From Pleurocapsa sp. PCC 7319 (GTDB lineage: Bacteria > Cyanobacteriota > Cyanobacteriia > Cyanobacteriales > Xenococcaceae), in assembly GCF_000332195.1 (NCBI RefSeq), contig NZ_KB235922.1, positions 2,008,211-2,072,210 of the forward strand: a DNA stretch of 64,000 bases, in the 5' to 3' direction. The translations under genes and the position numbers were made by a program. This document shows positions 1 through 8,679 of the stretch, piece by piece (within the stretch, counting starts at the first letter, position 1; each line of letters starts with the position of its first letter). The notes below the pieces were generated by a model. The model saw nothing but the letters and a program-made list of their open reading frames with translations, was not told the DNA's origin and did not search any database.

Positions 1-483
1 TTGAGCTGCCTGTCTAAATGCTCTGAGTAATCTTAAAGGATCTTCTTCCAAGTTGGCTGCAGAAACCATGCGTAAGATCCCCTGCTTGAGATCGGCTAAT
101 CCTCCCAAAGGATCTACAAGTTGTTGTGATTGGATATTATAGGCGATCGCATTGATTGTAAAGTCTCTTCTTTGAAGATCTGTTTCCAGGCTTCCCCCTT
201 CTTGGAGAGCCAGGTCTAGAGTTCCCTGGGGAAAAACGACCCTAGCAATCTCCCGCTCCCGATCTAAAATTACAAACCCAGCTTGATAGAGCTTAGCCAT
301 TTTTTGAGCTGTTGCAATGGCTTTTTCGGGTAAAACAAAATCTAAATCTACAGGAATTTTGTAACGTTGCAATAAAGCATCGCGCACCGAGCCACCGACT
401 AAATAAGCTGAGGTTGGCAAATTATTTACATCGCAGGGAAAATCTACAGCAGCCAAATATGATTTTATTTCTTCAACAGCCAT
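1..483 (-). CDS. CCA tRNA nucleotidyltransferase / poly(A) polymerase family, N-terminal part (cut by window edge)
   Basis: Reading the minus strand from an ATG at 483 gives an open frame to the window edge, so the C-terminal RNA-binding part is missing. The translated part carries the class II nucleotidyltransferase signatures: YLVGGSVRDALL, the metal-binding VDLDFVL, RRDFTINAIAYN, DPLGGLADL and EDPLRLLRAFR. These residues bind the nucleotide and metals when the enzyme adds or repairs the CCA end of tRNA. In cyanobacteria this family can be CCA-adding, A-adding or poly(A) polymerase, and the visible part does not separate them. It is transcribed away from ycf34. Confidence 0.92.
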   Translation of the reverse strand, partial: MAVEEIKSYLAAVDFPCDVNNLPTSAYLVGGSVRDALLQRYKIPVDLDFVLPEKAIATAQKMAKLYQAGFVILDREREIARVVFPQGTLDLALQEGGSLETDLQRRDFTINAIAYNIQSQQLVDPLGGLADLKQGILRMVSAANLEEDPLRLLRAFRQAAQ

Positions 484-568
484 TTAAATTTATATAAATT
501 AATTTTTCAATCAGGTTGCCGTCTAAGCTAGATTAACAATTAAAGCATGAAGCCTAGCGAGAAAAACT

Positions 569-817
569 ATGTGTATTTGCATTAACTGTAGTTATGTCGA
601 TCGTTGCGAAACATACAATGCAGTGGAAACCCAGCATCAACAACCTCATTTAACTGAAAATCCAACTTTTGAACCAGTTGAACCCACAATTAACGTCAAT
701 ATCCGCACCCAAGGCGAGACTATTGAAATGGAATGGGATGTAGTTGGCTGTCAAAGTTTTGTCGAGGAAATGGGTAGATGGTCAAAACTACGCCCTGGTG
801 AAGCTGTTCCAACTTAA
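569..817 (+). CDS. ycf34: Ycf34 family protein
   Basis: An 82-residue protein starting MCICINCSYVDRC, with cysteines at positions 2, 4, 7 and 13, followed by the HQQPHL segment typical of Ycf34. This small family is found in cyanobacteria and some plastids; in Synechocystis it has been reported to bind an iron-sulfur cluster and to affect photosynthetic electron flow. The clustered cysteines fit that. No strong ribosome-binding site is visible before the ATG. The gene is divergent from the tRNA nucleotidyltransferase gene, with 85 bp between them. Confidence 0.9.
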   Translation: MCICINCSYVDRCETYNAVETQHQQPHLTENPTFEPVEPTINVNIRTQGETIEMEWDVVGCQSFVEEMGRWSKLRPGEAVPT

Positions 818-914
818 TACAATAACTACAGATTTATCTTTAGTGTAATAATTGACACCTCTGCCCAATTCACGTCAAGATAAGAGAGAACATTAATGTT
901 TGTTAAGCCATTGA

Positions 915-1544
915 ATGTCACTTGAGCTGTTTACTTTAGATACTTTGCAAGAAGTCGCTCGCCTCTACGGTTACTGGGCGGTCTTCGTAGGAATTGCCTT
1001 GGAAAATACCGGGATTCCCTTACCTGGAGAAACCATTGTGATAGTTGGTGGTTTTTTAGCAGGTAGTGGTGAATTAAACTACGGACTAGTTTTGGCTACA
1101 GCGATCGCTGGTGCCGTTTTAGGCGATAGTTTTGGTTACTGGATTGGTAGAACTGGAGGCTGGCAGCTTTTAGTAAGAATTGGACGGATTTTTCGGATTC
1201 AAGAGCAACAGTTAGAACAGGCTAAAGACCGCTACAGTGAGAACGCGGTCAAAGCAGTGTTTTTTGGTCGTTTTATTACTATCTTAAGAATTTTTGCAGG
1301 TCCTCTGGCTGGCATTACCCGAATGCCCTATAAGCAGTTTTTACTATGTAATTTTGGTGGAGCAGCTGTCTGGGCAACTACGATTGTTAGCCTGTCTTAT
1401 TTCTTGGGTAAAGTTGTTGCTTTAGAGCAAATTGTTAGTTGGGTTGCTCAAGTTGGAGTAGGTGCCTTGCTACTAGTAATTGCGGTAGTATTGACTCCTA
1501 TTCTTTGGGAATATGGACAAAAGAAACTGCTCCAAAAAGATTAG
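915..1544 (+). CDS. DedA family membrane protein
   Basis: A 209-residue integral membrane protein of the DedA/SNARE-associated (VTT) family. Visible signatures are ENTGIPLPGETIVIVGG near residues 30-46, GDSFGYWIGRTGG near 71-83 and FFGRFITILRIFAGPLAG around 116-133, the last carrying the conserved arginines of the family. Several hydrophobic segments and a lysine-rich C-terminus fit an inner-membrane protein. Members are thought to act as lipid scramblases/transporters, including undecaprenyl-phosphate recycling, but this individual protein cannot be assigned a substrate. It converges with carB. Confidence 0.88.
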   Translation: MSLELFTLDTLQEVARLYGYWAVFVGIALENTGIPLPGETIVIVGGFLAGSGELNYGLVLATAIAGAVLGDSFGYWIGRTGGWQLLVRIGRIFRIQEQQLEQAKDRYSENAVKAVFFGRFITILRIFAGPLAGITRMPYKQFLLCNFGGAAVWATTIVSLSYFLGKVVALEQIVSWVAQVGVGALLLVIAVVLTPILWEYGQKKLLQKD

Positions 1545-1558
1545 TCCAAACTCTAGTC

Positions 1559-1578
1559 GGGCGAACTGCCCTTCGCCC
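1559..1578. terminator. GC-rich stem-loop between convergent dedA-like gene and carB
   Basis: GGGCGAA (1559-1565) and TTCGCCC (1572-1578) form a perfect 7-bp stem with a 6-nt loop in the short gap between two convergent genes. The same motif with an 8-bp stem occurs at 56420-56439, so it is also a dispersed repeat. It could act as a bidirectional terminator, although no clear T-run follows. Confidence 0.45.
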
Positions 1579-1603
1579 CTACGAACGCCGAACTCTAATT
1601 AAA

Positions 1604-4600
1604 TCATTGAAGATATTCTTGCAGTGCTTTAACTTCTAAAGGTTCAGATTGCAATGAACGAATTGCTGCTACGGTAGCTTTGGCTCCAGCGATCGTCGTA
1701 ATAATCGGCAGTTTATAATCTAGTGCCATCCGTCGAATTAATTGAGCATCTGTTTGGGATTCTTCTCCAGTGGGAGTATTGATAATTAATTGAATTTCAT
1801 TGTTTTTGATAGAGTCTACTACATGAGGTCGACCTTCATGGAGTTTGAGTATTAGATCTACATCTTGAATGCCATTAGCTTGTAAGGCTTTTTGCGTTCC
1901 CGCAGTAGCAATTATTTTGAAGCCTAAATCAATAAAGTCTTGCACTACAGGTACGATTGCTTGCTTATCTCGTTCATTCATCGAGACAAACACTGTACCT
2001 GACAAGGCTAAATTTACCCCTGCACCAATTTCAGCTTTAGCAAAGGCTTTCCCGAAATCGTTATCAATTCCCATTACTTCGCCTGTAGAACGCATTTCTG
2101 GTCCTAAGAGCGTGTCCGTGTTGGTGAATTTATTAAAGGGTAAGACCGCCTCTTTTACCGCAATATGTTTGGGAATAGTTTCGCTAGTTACTCCTTGAGA
2201 CTCTAAGCTTTCACCAGACATGACTAAAGACGCTACTTTAGCTAAGGGAACTCCAGTCGCTTTAGATACATAGGGAACGGTTCGAGACGCACGAGGATTA
2301 GCTTCAATGATAAATACCTGTTCTCCCTGAACAGCATACTGAATATTCATTAATCCCACTACCTTGAGGGCTTTAGCTAGTTTTTGCGTCCAGTCTCGGA
2401 TTGTAGCGATCGCTGATTCTGGTAGAGAATTATAGGGAATAGAACAAGCAGAATCTCCTGAATGTATTCCCGCCTGTTCAATATGTTCCATAATGCCGCC
2501 AATGACTACCTTGCCACCTCGATCGCATAAAGCATCTACATCCACTTCGATCGCATTTTCGAGAAATTTATCAATCAAAATGGGATGATCTGGTTCTACC
2601 TGAACTGCATAGGTCATATAGTGTTTTAAATCGGCATCAGAATAGACGATTTCCATGGCTCGTCCCCCTAAAACATAAGAAGGACGTACTACTACAGGAT
2701 AGGAAATACGATTGGCAATTTTTAGGGATTCTTCATAGCTACGGGCAATACCGTTAGGTGGCTGTCTAATATCTAATTCTCGTAGTATTTGCTCAAATCT
2801 TTCCCGATCTTCTGCTGCATCAATAGAATCGGGTGATGTCCCCCAAATTTTAGTAACTGGAGATTTACTTTTCTCCCCATCTTCTAAATAAGTTTGCAGA
2901 GGCACAGCTAATTTAAGAGGAGTTTGTCCGCCAAACTGGACGATAATCCCTGCGGGGTTTTCCGCTTCAATGATATTAAGCACATCTTCTTTCGTCAGAG
3001 GTTCAAAGTACAGGCGATCGCTGGTATCGTAATCCGTAGAAACAGTTTCGGGATTAGAGTTAACCATAATCGTTTCGTATCCTGCATCAGACAGAGCATA
3101 GGCAGCATGACAGCAACAATAGTCAAATTCAATTCCTTGCCCAATACGATTGGGACCCCCTCCCAAAATCATCACTTTAGGTTTATCTGAAGGAGTAATT
3201 TCGGACTCTCCTGCTTCGTAGGTGGAGTAGTAATAGGGAGTAAAGGCTTCAAATTCCGCTGCACAAGTATCTACTAATTTATAGACAGGTAAAATACCTA
3301 ATTCTTGACGATAAGCCCTTACTTCGTCTTCAGTGGTTCTGGTGGCAAAGGCAATTTGGCGATCGCTATATCCCTGTTGCTTAACGTAGCGCATCTGTGA
3401 CGATGAAATTTTATTGAGGGCAGTACCTTTAAGAAACTTCTCAGTCAGCAGTAGCTCTTGCATTTTATCTAAAAACCACATATCAATTGCCGTTAGCTCA
3501 TGGATTTCCTCTGGAGTCATCCCTAGCTTTAACCCTTGATAAATACTGAAAACCCTTTCAGGATTGGGAGTCCTTAGACTAGAACGTACATGAGGGATCG
3601 AAGGCAAAGTTTCCTGGCGATCGCAACCAAAACCATAGCGACCAGTCTCAAGAGATCTCAGAGCTTTCTGGAAAGATTCGTTAAAAGTTCTGCCAATTGC
3701 CATCGCTTCGCCAACAGACTTCATCTGTGTGGTGAGTATTGGTTGGGTACCAGGAAATTTTTCAAAGGCAAAACGGGGAATTTTGGTCACAACGTAATCA
3801 ATCGTGGGCTCAAAAGAAGCAGGGGTCTTTTGGGTAATGTCGTTAGGAATTTCATCTAGGGTATAGCCCACTGCTAATTTGGCAGCAAACTTGGCAATGG
3901 GAAAACCTGTGGCTTTAGAAGCTAGTGCCGAAGAACGAGAGACCCGAGGATTCATCTCAATCACAATCACTTCGCCATTAATCGGATTTACAGCAAACTG
4001 AATATTCGATCCCCCTGTTTCGACCCCAATCTCACGGATAATTGCCAGAGAATAATCCCGTAAACGCTGATATTCTTTATCGGTTAGAGTTTGGGCAGGA
4101 GCAACTGTAATCGAGTCTCCTGTATGAACCCCCATCGGATCAATATTTTCAATGGAACAGATAATCACGACATTATCTGCTAGATCTCGCATAACTTCTA
4201 GTTCGTATTCTTTCCAACCCAAAAGAGATTTATCAACTAGAATTTGACTAACAGGAGAAGCATCTAGACCTGCTGCCGAAATCTGCTCATATTCTTCTTG
4301 ATTGTAGGCAATCCCTCCCCCTGTTCCTCCCAGCGTAAATGCAGGACGAATAATTAAGGGATAACTGCCAATTTCTAGAGCAATTTTTTTCGCTTCTTCT
4401 ATGTTATTTGCAATACCCGAAGGACACATGGGAATTCCAATTTTCTCCATCGCCTCTTTGAATAGCAGACGATCTTCCGCTTTTTCTATAGCGGGTAACT
4501 TTGCTCCAATCAGTTCTACGCCATATTTAGCCAATACTCCACTTTTAGCTAAAGACACTGCCACATTTAAAGCAGTTTGCCCCCCCATAGTGGGTAACAA

Positions 4601-4855
4601 AGCGTCGGGCTGTTCCTGAATAATTACCTTCTCAACCATTTCAGGAGTTAAGGGTTCAATATAGGTGCGATTTGCCATTTCAGGATCGGTCATAATCGAA
4701 GCGGGATTGGAATTGACCAAAACAACTTCATATCCTTCTTCTCGTAAAGCTTTACAAGCCTGTGTTCCAGAATAGTCAAATTCACAGGCTTGTCCAATCA
4801 CAATGGGACCCGAACCAAGAAGTAAGATTTTGCGGAGATCGTCGCGACGGGGCAT
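1604..4855 (-). CDS. carB: Carbamoyl-phosphate synthase large subunit
   Basis: A 1083-residue protein close to the usual 1070-1100 length. It makes carbamoyl phosphate from bicarbonate, ATP and the ammonia delivered by CarA, for arginine and pyrimidine synthesis. It shows the characteristic internal duplication: two ATP-grasp halves, each opening with a related segment ([20 protein letters not shown] near residue 10 and [19 protein letters not shown] near 560), each with an EMNPR/EANPR metal site, and a C-terminal MGS-like regulatory domain ([18 protein letters not shown]). The ATG start gives MPRRDDLRK, usual for the family. No carA is seen next to it, as is common in cyanobacteria. Confidence 0.97.
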   Translation of the reverse strand: MPRRDDLRKILLLGSGPIVIGQACEFDYSGTQACKALREEGYEVVLVNSNPASIMTDPEMANRTYIEPLTPEMVEKVIIQEQPDALLPTMGGQTALNVAVSLAKSGVLAKYGVELIGAKLPAIEKAEDRLLFKEAMEKIGIPMCPSGIANNIEEAKKIALEIGSYPLIIRPAFTLGGTGGGIAYNQEEYEQISAAGLDASPVSQILVDKSLLGWKEYELEVMRDLADNVVIICSIENIDPMGVHTGDSITVAPAQTLTDKEYQRLRDYSLAIIREIGVETGGSNIQFAVNPINGEVIVIEMNPRVSRSSALASKATGFPIAKFAAKLAVGYTLDEIPNDITQKTPASFEPTIDYVVTKIPRFAFEKFPGTQPILTTQMKSVGEAMAIGRTFNESFQKALRSLETGRYGFGCDRQETLPSIPHVRSSLRTPNPERVFSIYQGLKLGMTPEEIHELTAIDMWFLDKMQELLLTEKFLKGTALNKISSSQMRYVKQQGYSDRQIAFATRTTEDEVRAYRQELGILPVYKLVDTCAAEFEAFTPYYYSTYEAGESEITPSDKPKVMILGGGPNRIGQGIEFDYCCCHAAYALSDAGYETIMVNSNPETVSTDYDTSDRLYFEPLTKEDVLNIIEAENPAGIIVQFGGQTPLKLAVPLQTYLEDGEKSKSPVTKIWGTSPDSIDAAEDRERFEQILRELDIRQPPNGIARSYEESLKIANRISYPVVVRPSYVLGGRAMEIVYSDADLKHYMTYAVQVEPDHPILIDKFLENAIEVDVDALCDRGGKVVIGGIMEHIEQAGIHSGDSACSIPYNSLPESAIATIRDWTQKLAKALKVVGLMNIQYAVQGEQVFIIEANPRASRTVPYVSKATGVPLAKVASLVMSGESLESQGVTSETIPKHIAVKEAVLPFNKFTNTDTLLGPEMRSTGEVMGIDNDFGKAFAKAEIGAGVNLALSGTVFVSMNERDKQAIVPVVQDFIDLGFKIIATAGTQKALQANGIQDVDLILKLHEGRPHVVDSIKNNEIQLIINTPTGEESQTDAQLIRRMALDYKLPIITTIAGAKATVAAIRSLQSEPLEVKALQEYLQ

Positions 4856-5298
4856 ATTACTCTGTCTTGTGCCTAACTTATACTGCTAGCGATTAATTGT
4901 ATAGTTTCTTGCCCCCATTAACAGTAGTCGCCTTGTCTGGATTTGATAACTTAAGACGATTTTTAAGTTTGAATACAGATTTATGTTGTTGTAGTCTACA
5001 TTAAGACATATTTATTGTTTGTCAGTCAAAAGCTAACCGTCAAAGCTTTATTTTTTTCTCATAATTTTCCCAACTAGGTTTTATTTTTTCATAATCACCT
5101 ATATTTTCTCTACCCAATTACCTAGACAGAAACAAGTAATTAAGGCATTAGTAGCATATTTGGCTGGAAGATTTACTGGATACCAAATCTGAATTTTCTA
5201 TTGCTATTTGTAACAATCCGCAGGGATCATTAATATTTGTTGATGATTGTTGACATAGTTGTTAGGTTGTGAATGTAAGTTCATAAGGAGGTTTAACT
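4856..5298. other. Intergenic, no gene recognised
   Basis: This 443-bp AT-rich spacer contains the promoter side of carB (near 4860-4900) and the leader of the small ORF at 5299. No tRNA, riboswitch or coding region was recognised by eye. Confidence 0.5.
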
Positions 5299-5409
5299 AT
5301 GACTTTATCACCTGATGCGATCGCTTTGATTACGGTTCTTATACTCGGCTATCTATTAGCTGTCAGTATTGGAACTTGGGCTTATTTTGCCAATGAAAAA
5401 AACTATTAA
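5299..5409 (+). CDS. 36-residue single-pass membrane microprotein
   Basis: An ATG at 5299 follows a perfect Shine-Dalgarno AAGGAGG at 5285-5291 with a 7-nt spacer, the best ribosome-binding site noticed in the window. The product starts MTLSPDAIALITVL, has about 22 continuous hydrophobic residues and ends in a polar tail (ANEKNY). Length and topology resemble the small subunits of photosystems, cytochrome b6f, NDH-1 or bd oxidase, but the sequence does not match one that I recognise. A strong stem-loop overlaps the stop codon, which supports an independent short transcript. Function is unknown. Confidence 0.7.
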   Translation: MTLSPDAIALITVLILGYLLAVSIGTWAYFANEKNY

Positions 5410-5439
5410 ACTTTTAGTCCCTTAAAAGTTTAATAGTTT
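5400..5439 (+). terminator. Perfect 17-bp stem-loop overlapping the stop codon of the microprotein ORF
   Basis: The arms 5400-5416 and 5423-5439 are exact reverse complements (17 bp) around a 6-nt loop (gtccct). The stem is AT-rich and contains the TAA of the preceding 36-codon ORF. It probably terminates or stabilises a short mRNA. Confidence 0.7.
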
Positions 5440-5546
5440 GAAAGTGAGATGAAACTAATCTGCAGCTAGCTAGTTTGCCAAAATTTTAGCTAGCTGTTAC
5501 TTAAAATATCTAATATTATAGCCATACTATTGAAGTGCAGTTAAAT

Positions 5547-6677
5547 TTAATCATTTTGTAAATTAACAAACCAATTAACAGTTTTGGGATTAACCCAACC
5601 TTTCTGTATAACAATTTCACCAAATTTACGCTTAGTCAGAGATTGTTGTTGTATAGTTTCTGATATTTGTTCAAGGTTAAGTAAACCAGCACTATTTAAA
5701 TAATCTCCCAGCCGCAGCTTATTAGCTTGATAAACTAACTGAGGTAAATAATTTACAAAGAAATTCACTGTTTCAGGCTTTAGTCGTCCTTGATTGATTA
5801 AAATTTCACCAAATCGATAATTATTATCTTTCTCTTGAATTTTTAATGCTTGTCTGATGTCTTGAGGCGAAAGTAAACCTGCCTGTTGTAAAATTTCCCC
5901 TAAAGGTAAATATTCTGTTTGCAAATGATGAGGAAATCTATATTGATTGATTTTCTGTTTGCTTACTAGCCATAACAAAGGTAGGCTATCAACTAAATAT
6001 CTTTTCCAGAGTCGATTGGGTTCGGTAAAAAGTCGATATAGCCACTCCAAACCAATTTCGCTCATTATCTTGGGCGCTCGTTTCGTGGTTCCCGCTTCAA
6101 AGTCAATTGTGGCACCAATAGCTAAAAAAATTTTTATCTTGTGTAATCGTTGCCGATACTTTGCAATCCATTTTTCTTGTTTAGGTGCGCCAACTCCTAC
6201 GGCCAAGACTGTCGCTTCAGAATGGTTAATGCGCTCAACAATTGCTTGGCATTCTGGTTCATTCTGTTCAAACCCAAATGAAGGGGAATAAGCACCCACA
6301 ATAATATCTCGTCCCACTTTCTGATTAATATTAACTAATGCCTGTTGAGCAACGCCTTCTTTAGCACCTAAGAGAAAGATTCGAATATCTTCGTTATATT
6401 TGTTGTATTCATAAAAGGCAGGAAACAAATCTGAACCCGAAATCTTCTCTTTAATCGGATTTCCTAAAAGAAAAGAAATATATTGCAAAATTTTGCTGTC
6501 ACAAACTCGATAATTGGAGTAATAATAAGCCTTTAATAATTCGCGATCGCTCTGTATTTGAACTAAGTGATCGACGTTTGGCGTAACAACAAAACCACCA
6601 TTGTAATTCAAGTCTGTTAATAATTCATGGATAGTAATATTGTGAATTGATACATTTAAAAAATCAACTACATCCAT
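5547..6677 (-). CDS. WecG/TagA/CpsF-family glycosyltransferase with two C-terminal MshEN-like repeats
   Basis: Residues 1 to about 245 are a GT26 (WecG/TagA/CpsF) glycosyltransferase: TPNVDHLVQIQ, a conserved Asp in VCDSKIL, IFLLGAKEGVA, AVGVGAPKQEKWI and the C-terminal LEWLYRLFTEPNRLWKRYL. Such enzymes move a sugar (often ManNAc or ManNAcA) from a UDP-sugar to a polyprenyl-linked glycan at the membrane. The usual family length is about 240-260 residues; here about 130 residues are added. The extension holds two similar units (PLGEILQQAGLLSPQDIRQAL... and RLGDYLNSAGLLNLEQISETI...), each ending in a related FGEI-to-NWFV segment. They resemble MshEN/GspE N-terminal domains, some of which bind cyclic di-GMP. 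Confidence 0.88.
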   Translation of the reverse strand: MDVVDFLNVSIHNITIHELLTDLNYNGGFVVTPNVDHLVQIQSDRELLKAYYYSNYRVCDSKILQYISFLLGNPIKEKISGSDLFPAFYEYNKYNEDIRIFLLGAKEGVAQQALVNINQKVGRDIIVGAYSPSFGFEQNEPECQAIVERINHSEATVLAVGVGAPKQEKWIAKYRQRLHKIKIFLAIGATIDFEAGTTKRAPKIMSEIGLEWLYRLFTEPNRLWKRYLVDSLPLLWLVSKQKINQYRFPHHLQTEYLPLGEILQQAGLLSPQDIRQALKIQEKDNNYRFGEILINQGRLKPETVNFFVNYLPQLVYQANKLRLGDYLNSAGLLNLEQISETIQQQSLTKRKFGEIVIQKGWVNPKTVNWFVNLQND

Positions 6678-6799
6678 TAGTTAATTTCTGCTTTTAAGCG
6701 TGATTGATTAAAAGTCAAGCTATTAATAATTAATAATCAAGTCAAGAAAATTATTACCTGAATAAAAGAATAATTCTTTTTACCTTACATTTTTAACTC

Positions 6800-6860
6800 T
6801 TGGTAAACTAGTTAACAATTATCTGTTTATTTCGTGATCTAGTTGACAATTAGATGTTTA
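6800..6860. repeat. 31-bp direct repeats, pair A
   Basis: A unit containing TTGGTAAACTAGTTAACAAT starts at 6800, and a degenerate second copy (CTAGTTGACAATTAGATGTTTA) lies at 6839-6860. Matching bases are 31 bp apart. Both copies end in TGTTTA. Confidence 0.7.
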
Positions 6861-6877
6861 ATCAGACTATTAATTTT

Positions 6878-6951
6878 GTATGGCTACTTATAAATAATCA
6901 ATGATGTATAAAACAAAAAAAGTTAGATTCATTAATAACATGAATTCTAAT
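6878..6951. repeat. Direct duplication, copy 1, with internal hairpin
   Basis: This segment, from GTATGGCTAC to GAATTCTAAT, matches 7371-7446 with a few substitutions. GTTAGATTCAT (6922-6932) and ATGAATTCTAAT (6940-6951) form an imperfect hairpin. Confidence 0.7.
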
Positions 6952-6975
6952 CGTTTTCCTTCTCATTTTCAACTT

Positions 6976-7036
6976 TTGGTAAACTAGTTAACAATTATGT
7001 GCTCAGTTGGTAAACTGGTTAACAATCATATGTTTA
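6976..7036. repeat. 31-bp direct repeats, pair B
   Basis: Two further copies of the same unit start at 6976 and 7007, again 31 bp apart. The second reads TTGGTAAACTGGTTAACAAT and ends with ATGTTTA. The spacing equals about three helical turns, so a protein could meet both copies on the same face of the DNA. Confidence 0.75.
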
Positions 7037-7137
7037 ATATCGTTTTACTTTTTAGTTGAGACAAATAACTACGATCAACTTTGATGTTAGATATTTAAGT
7101 AGGTAGGCAGAATAATTTATAAAACCATACTATTAAG

Positions 7138-7256
7138 CTGTTCCCTGTTCCCTGTTCCCTTCTTACGAAGTTTGCTTATGCTTGCGGTATCCCTTTGGGA
7201 CAAGCGGGGGAACCCCGCCACCGCAACTTCGCGCTGTTCCCTGTTCTCTTCCGTAG
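7138..7256. repeat. Palindromic element inside CTGTTCC heptamer repeats
   Basis: Tandem CTGTTCC units lie on both sides of a complex palindrome. Its outer arms are CGAAGTT and AACTTCG, and inside are GTATCCC/GGGAC and GCGGGG/CCCCGC stems. The GCGGTATCCC core recurs near 24432 and 59117, so this belongs to a dispersed palindromic family. Confidence 0.6.
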
Positions 7257-7370
7257 GCATTTTATATTTAATTACACTCACCTACTTAAAAACTGATAGC
7301 TGATAGCTAAAAAGGATGAATGATGTGTCTTAGCCAAAAACTTAAATCATATAAGAAGCCTATTGATTGA

Positions 7371-7446
7371 GTATAGCTACTTGTAATTAATCAATAATAT
7401 ATAAAACAAAAAGAAGTTAGATTCATCAATAAAATGAATTCTAACT
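7371..7446. repeat. Direct duplication, copy 2
   Basis: This is the second copy of the 6878-6951 segment, from GTATAGCTAC to CTAACTT. It lies just downstream of the minus-strand inositol-phosphate synthase gene. Confidence 0.7.
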
Positions 7447-7448
7447 TC
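7413..7448 (-). terminator. Hairpin downstream of inositol-phosphate synthase gene
   Basis: GAAGTTAGATTCAT (7413-7426) pairs with ATGAATTCTAACTTC (7434-7448) with a single bulged base and a 7-nt loop. It begins about 65 bp past the stop codon of the minus-strand gene at 7513, a plausible terminator. Confidence 0.55.
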
Positions 7449-7512
7449 TCTACTAAAATTGACGATTGATTAAAATCACCAACGTCAAACAAAATTCAAA
7501 AACCTATTGGGA

Positions 7513-8604
7513 TTATTCGCTAATAAATGCTTCGGTCATTTGATAAGCTTCATCATCGGTAAACTGTTGAGGTGGGTGCTTCATAAAGTAAGCTGAAGGA
7601 GCGGTCAGAACACCACCGATACCACGATCTAAGCCCAACTTGCAACAACGAATAGCATCAATTACGACTCCTGCTGAATTTGGAGAATCTTCTACCGAGA
7701 GTCTCATTTCTAAATTCATCGGTACATCGCCAAATAATTTACCTTCAATACGTATAAAAGCAACTTTATTATCTTTTTGCCAAGGGACATAATCACTTGG
7801 TCCAACATGTATATCTTCGTCTTCTAAGCGTTTAGCAATAACTCCTTGTACCGCTTCGGTTTTTGATTCTTTTTTAGAATCTAAGCGAGAACGGTCAAGC
7901 ATATTACGAAAATCAGTATTACCACCAGTATTCAATTGGTAGGTTCTCTCAACCTTAACACCGCGCTTTTTACAAAGATCGACTAAGGTACGGTGACTAA
8001 TAGTTGCTCCAAACTGAGACTTGATGTCATCGCCGATAATCGGAATCTGATGATGTTTAAATTTATCTGCCCAGAGAGGCTGGCTAGCGATAAATACGGG
8101 GATGCAGTTGACAAAAGCTACTCCCGCATCCAAAGCGCACTCAGCATAAAACTCTACTGCTTCTTGGGAGCCTACAGGAAGATAGTTAACCAGAACTTCT
8201 GCACCTGATTTCTGGAGACTACTGACAATATCAGTCTTCGATTGTTCTGGGCGATCGCTGATAATAAAGGTATATTTGGCATCAGCACCATTCATATGTG
8301 GTGCCACTCCGTCTAGTACGGCTCCCATCTCTACCTGAACCCCTGTCTGGGGGACATGGTCGCAAAAAACCTTAGTACAGTTGGGAGGAGCGAAAATTGC
8401 CTCAGCAACATCTTTTCCTACCTTACGTTGGTCAATATCAAAAGCGGCAACTATCTGAAGATCGTAGGGTTTATAGCCTCCAATATCCCAATGCATTAAG
8501 CCGATCGCCTCTGATGCTTGTTTGCCTTTATAATATTCAATTCCCTGTATGAGAGAACTGGCACAGTTCCCCACACCTACTATTGCAATTTTTATACTCC
8601 CCAC
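7513..8604 (-). CDS. ino1: Inositol-3-phosphate synthase (myo-inositol-1-phosphate synthase)
   Basis: A 363-residue enzyme converting glucose 6-phosphate to inositol 3-phosphate with NAD. The N-terminal Rossmann motif IVGVGNCASSLIQG, the QIVAAFDID segment, the LNTGGNTDFRNMLD motif and the C-terminal NSAGVVIDAIRCCKLG match the short actinobacterial/archaeal/cyanobacterial form rather than the longer eukaryotic one. It is divergent from the fatty-acyl-AMP ligase gene; the 75-bp space between the starts must hold both promoters. Inositol phosphate could feed lipid or osmolyte synthesis here; that link is inference. Confidence 0.93.
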   Translation of the reverse strand: MGSIKIAIVGVGNCASSLIQGIEYYKGKQASEAIGLMHWDIGGYKPYDLQIVAAFDIDQRKVGKDVAEAIFAPPNCTKVFCDHVPQTGVQVEMGAVLDGVAPHMNGADAKYTFIISDRPEQSKTDIVSSLQKSGAEVLVNYLPVGSQEAVEFYAECALDAGVAFVNCIPVFIASQPLWADKFKHHQIPIIGDDIKSQFGATISHRTLVDLCKKRGVKVERTYQLNTGGNTDFRNMLDRSRLDSKKESKTEAVQGVIAKRLEDEDIHVGPSDYVPWQKDNKVAFIRIEGKLFGDVPMNLEMRLSVEDSPNSAGVVIDAIRCCKLGLDRGIGGVLTAPSAYFMKHPPQQFTDDEAYQMTEAFISE

Positions 8605-8679
8605 GATTTAACCTTACCTCCATTATTGGACTACATTATAGGGAAATCTTACAGTCATTGTTTAAAGAATGGTAAACGA

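Larger units (their letters stand above)
6678..7512. other. 835-bp repeat-rich spacer
   Basis: No gene was recognised. The spacer contains four copies of a TTGGTAAACTAGTTAACAAT-type repeat, an ~75-bp segment present twice in direct orientation (6878-6951 and 7371-7446), and a palindromic element flanked by CTGTTCC heptamers (about 7138-7256). Individual elements are listed separately. Confidence 0.7.

Noticed and set aside
6800-7036. Possible CRISPR array
   Set aside because: Copies are imperfect, the spacing is 31 bp with almost no spacer, and there are no cas genes.
8518-8679. Upstream extension of the FAAL reading frame
   Set aside because: It overlaps the divergent ino1 gene, has no FAAL-like sequence, and a proper start exists at 8680.
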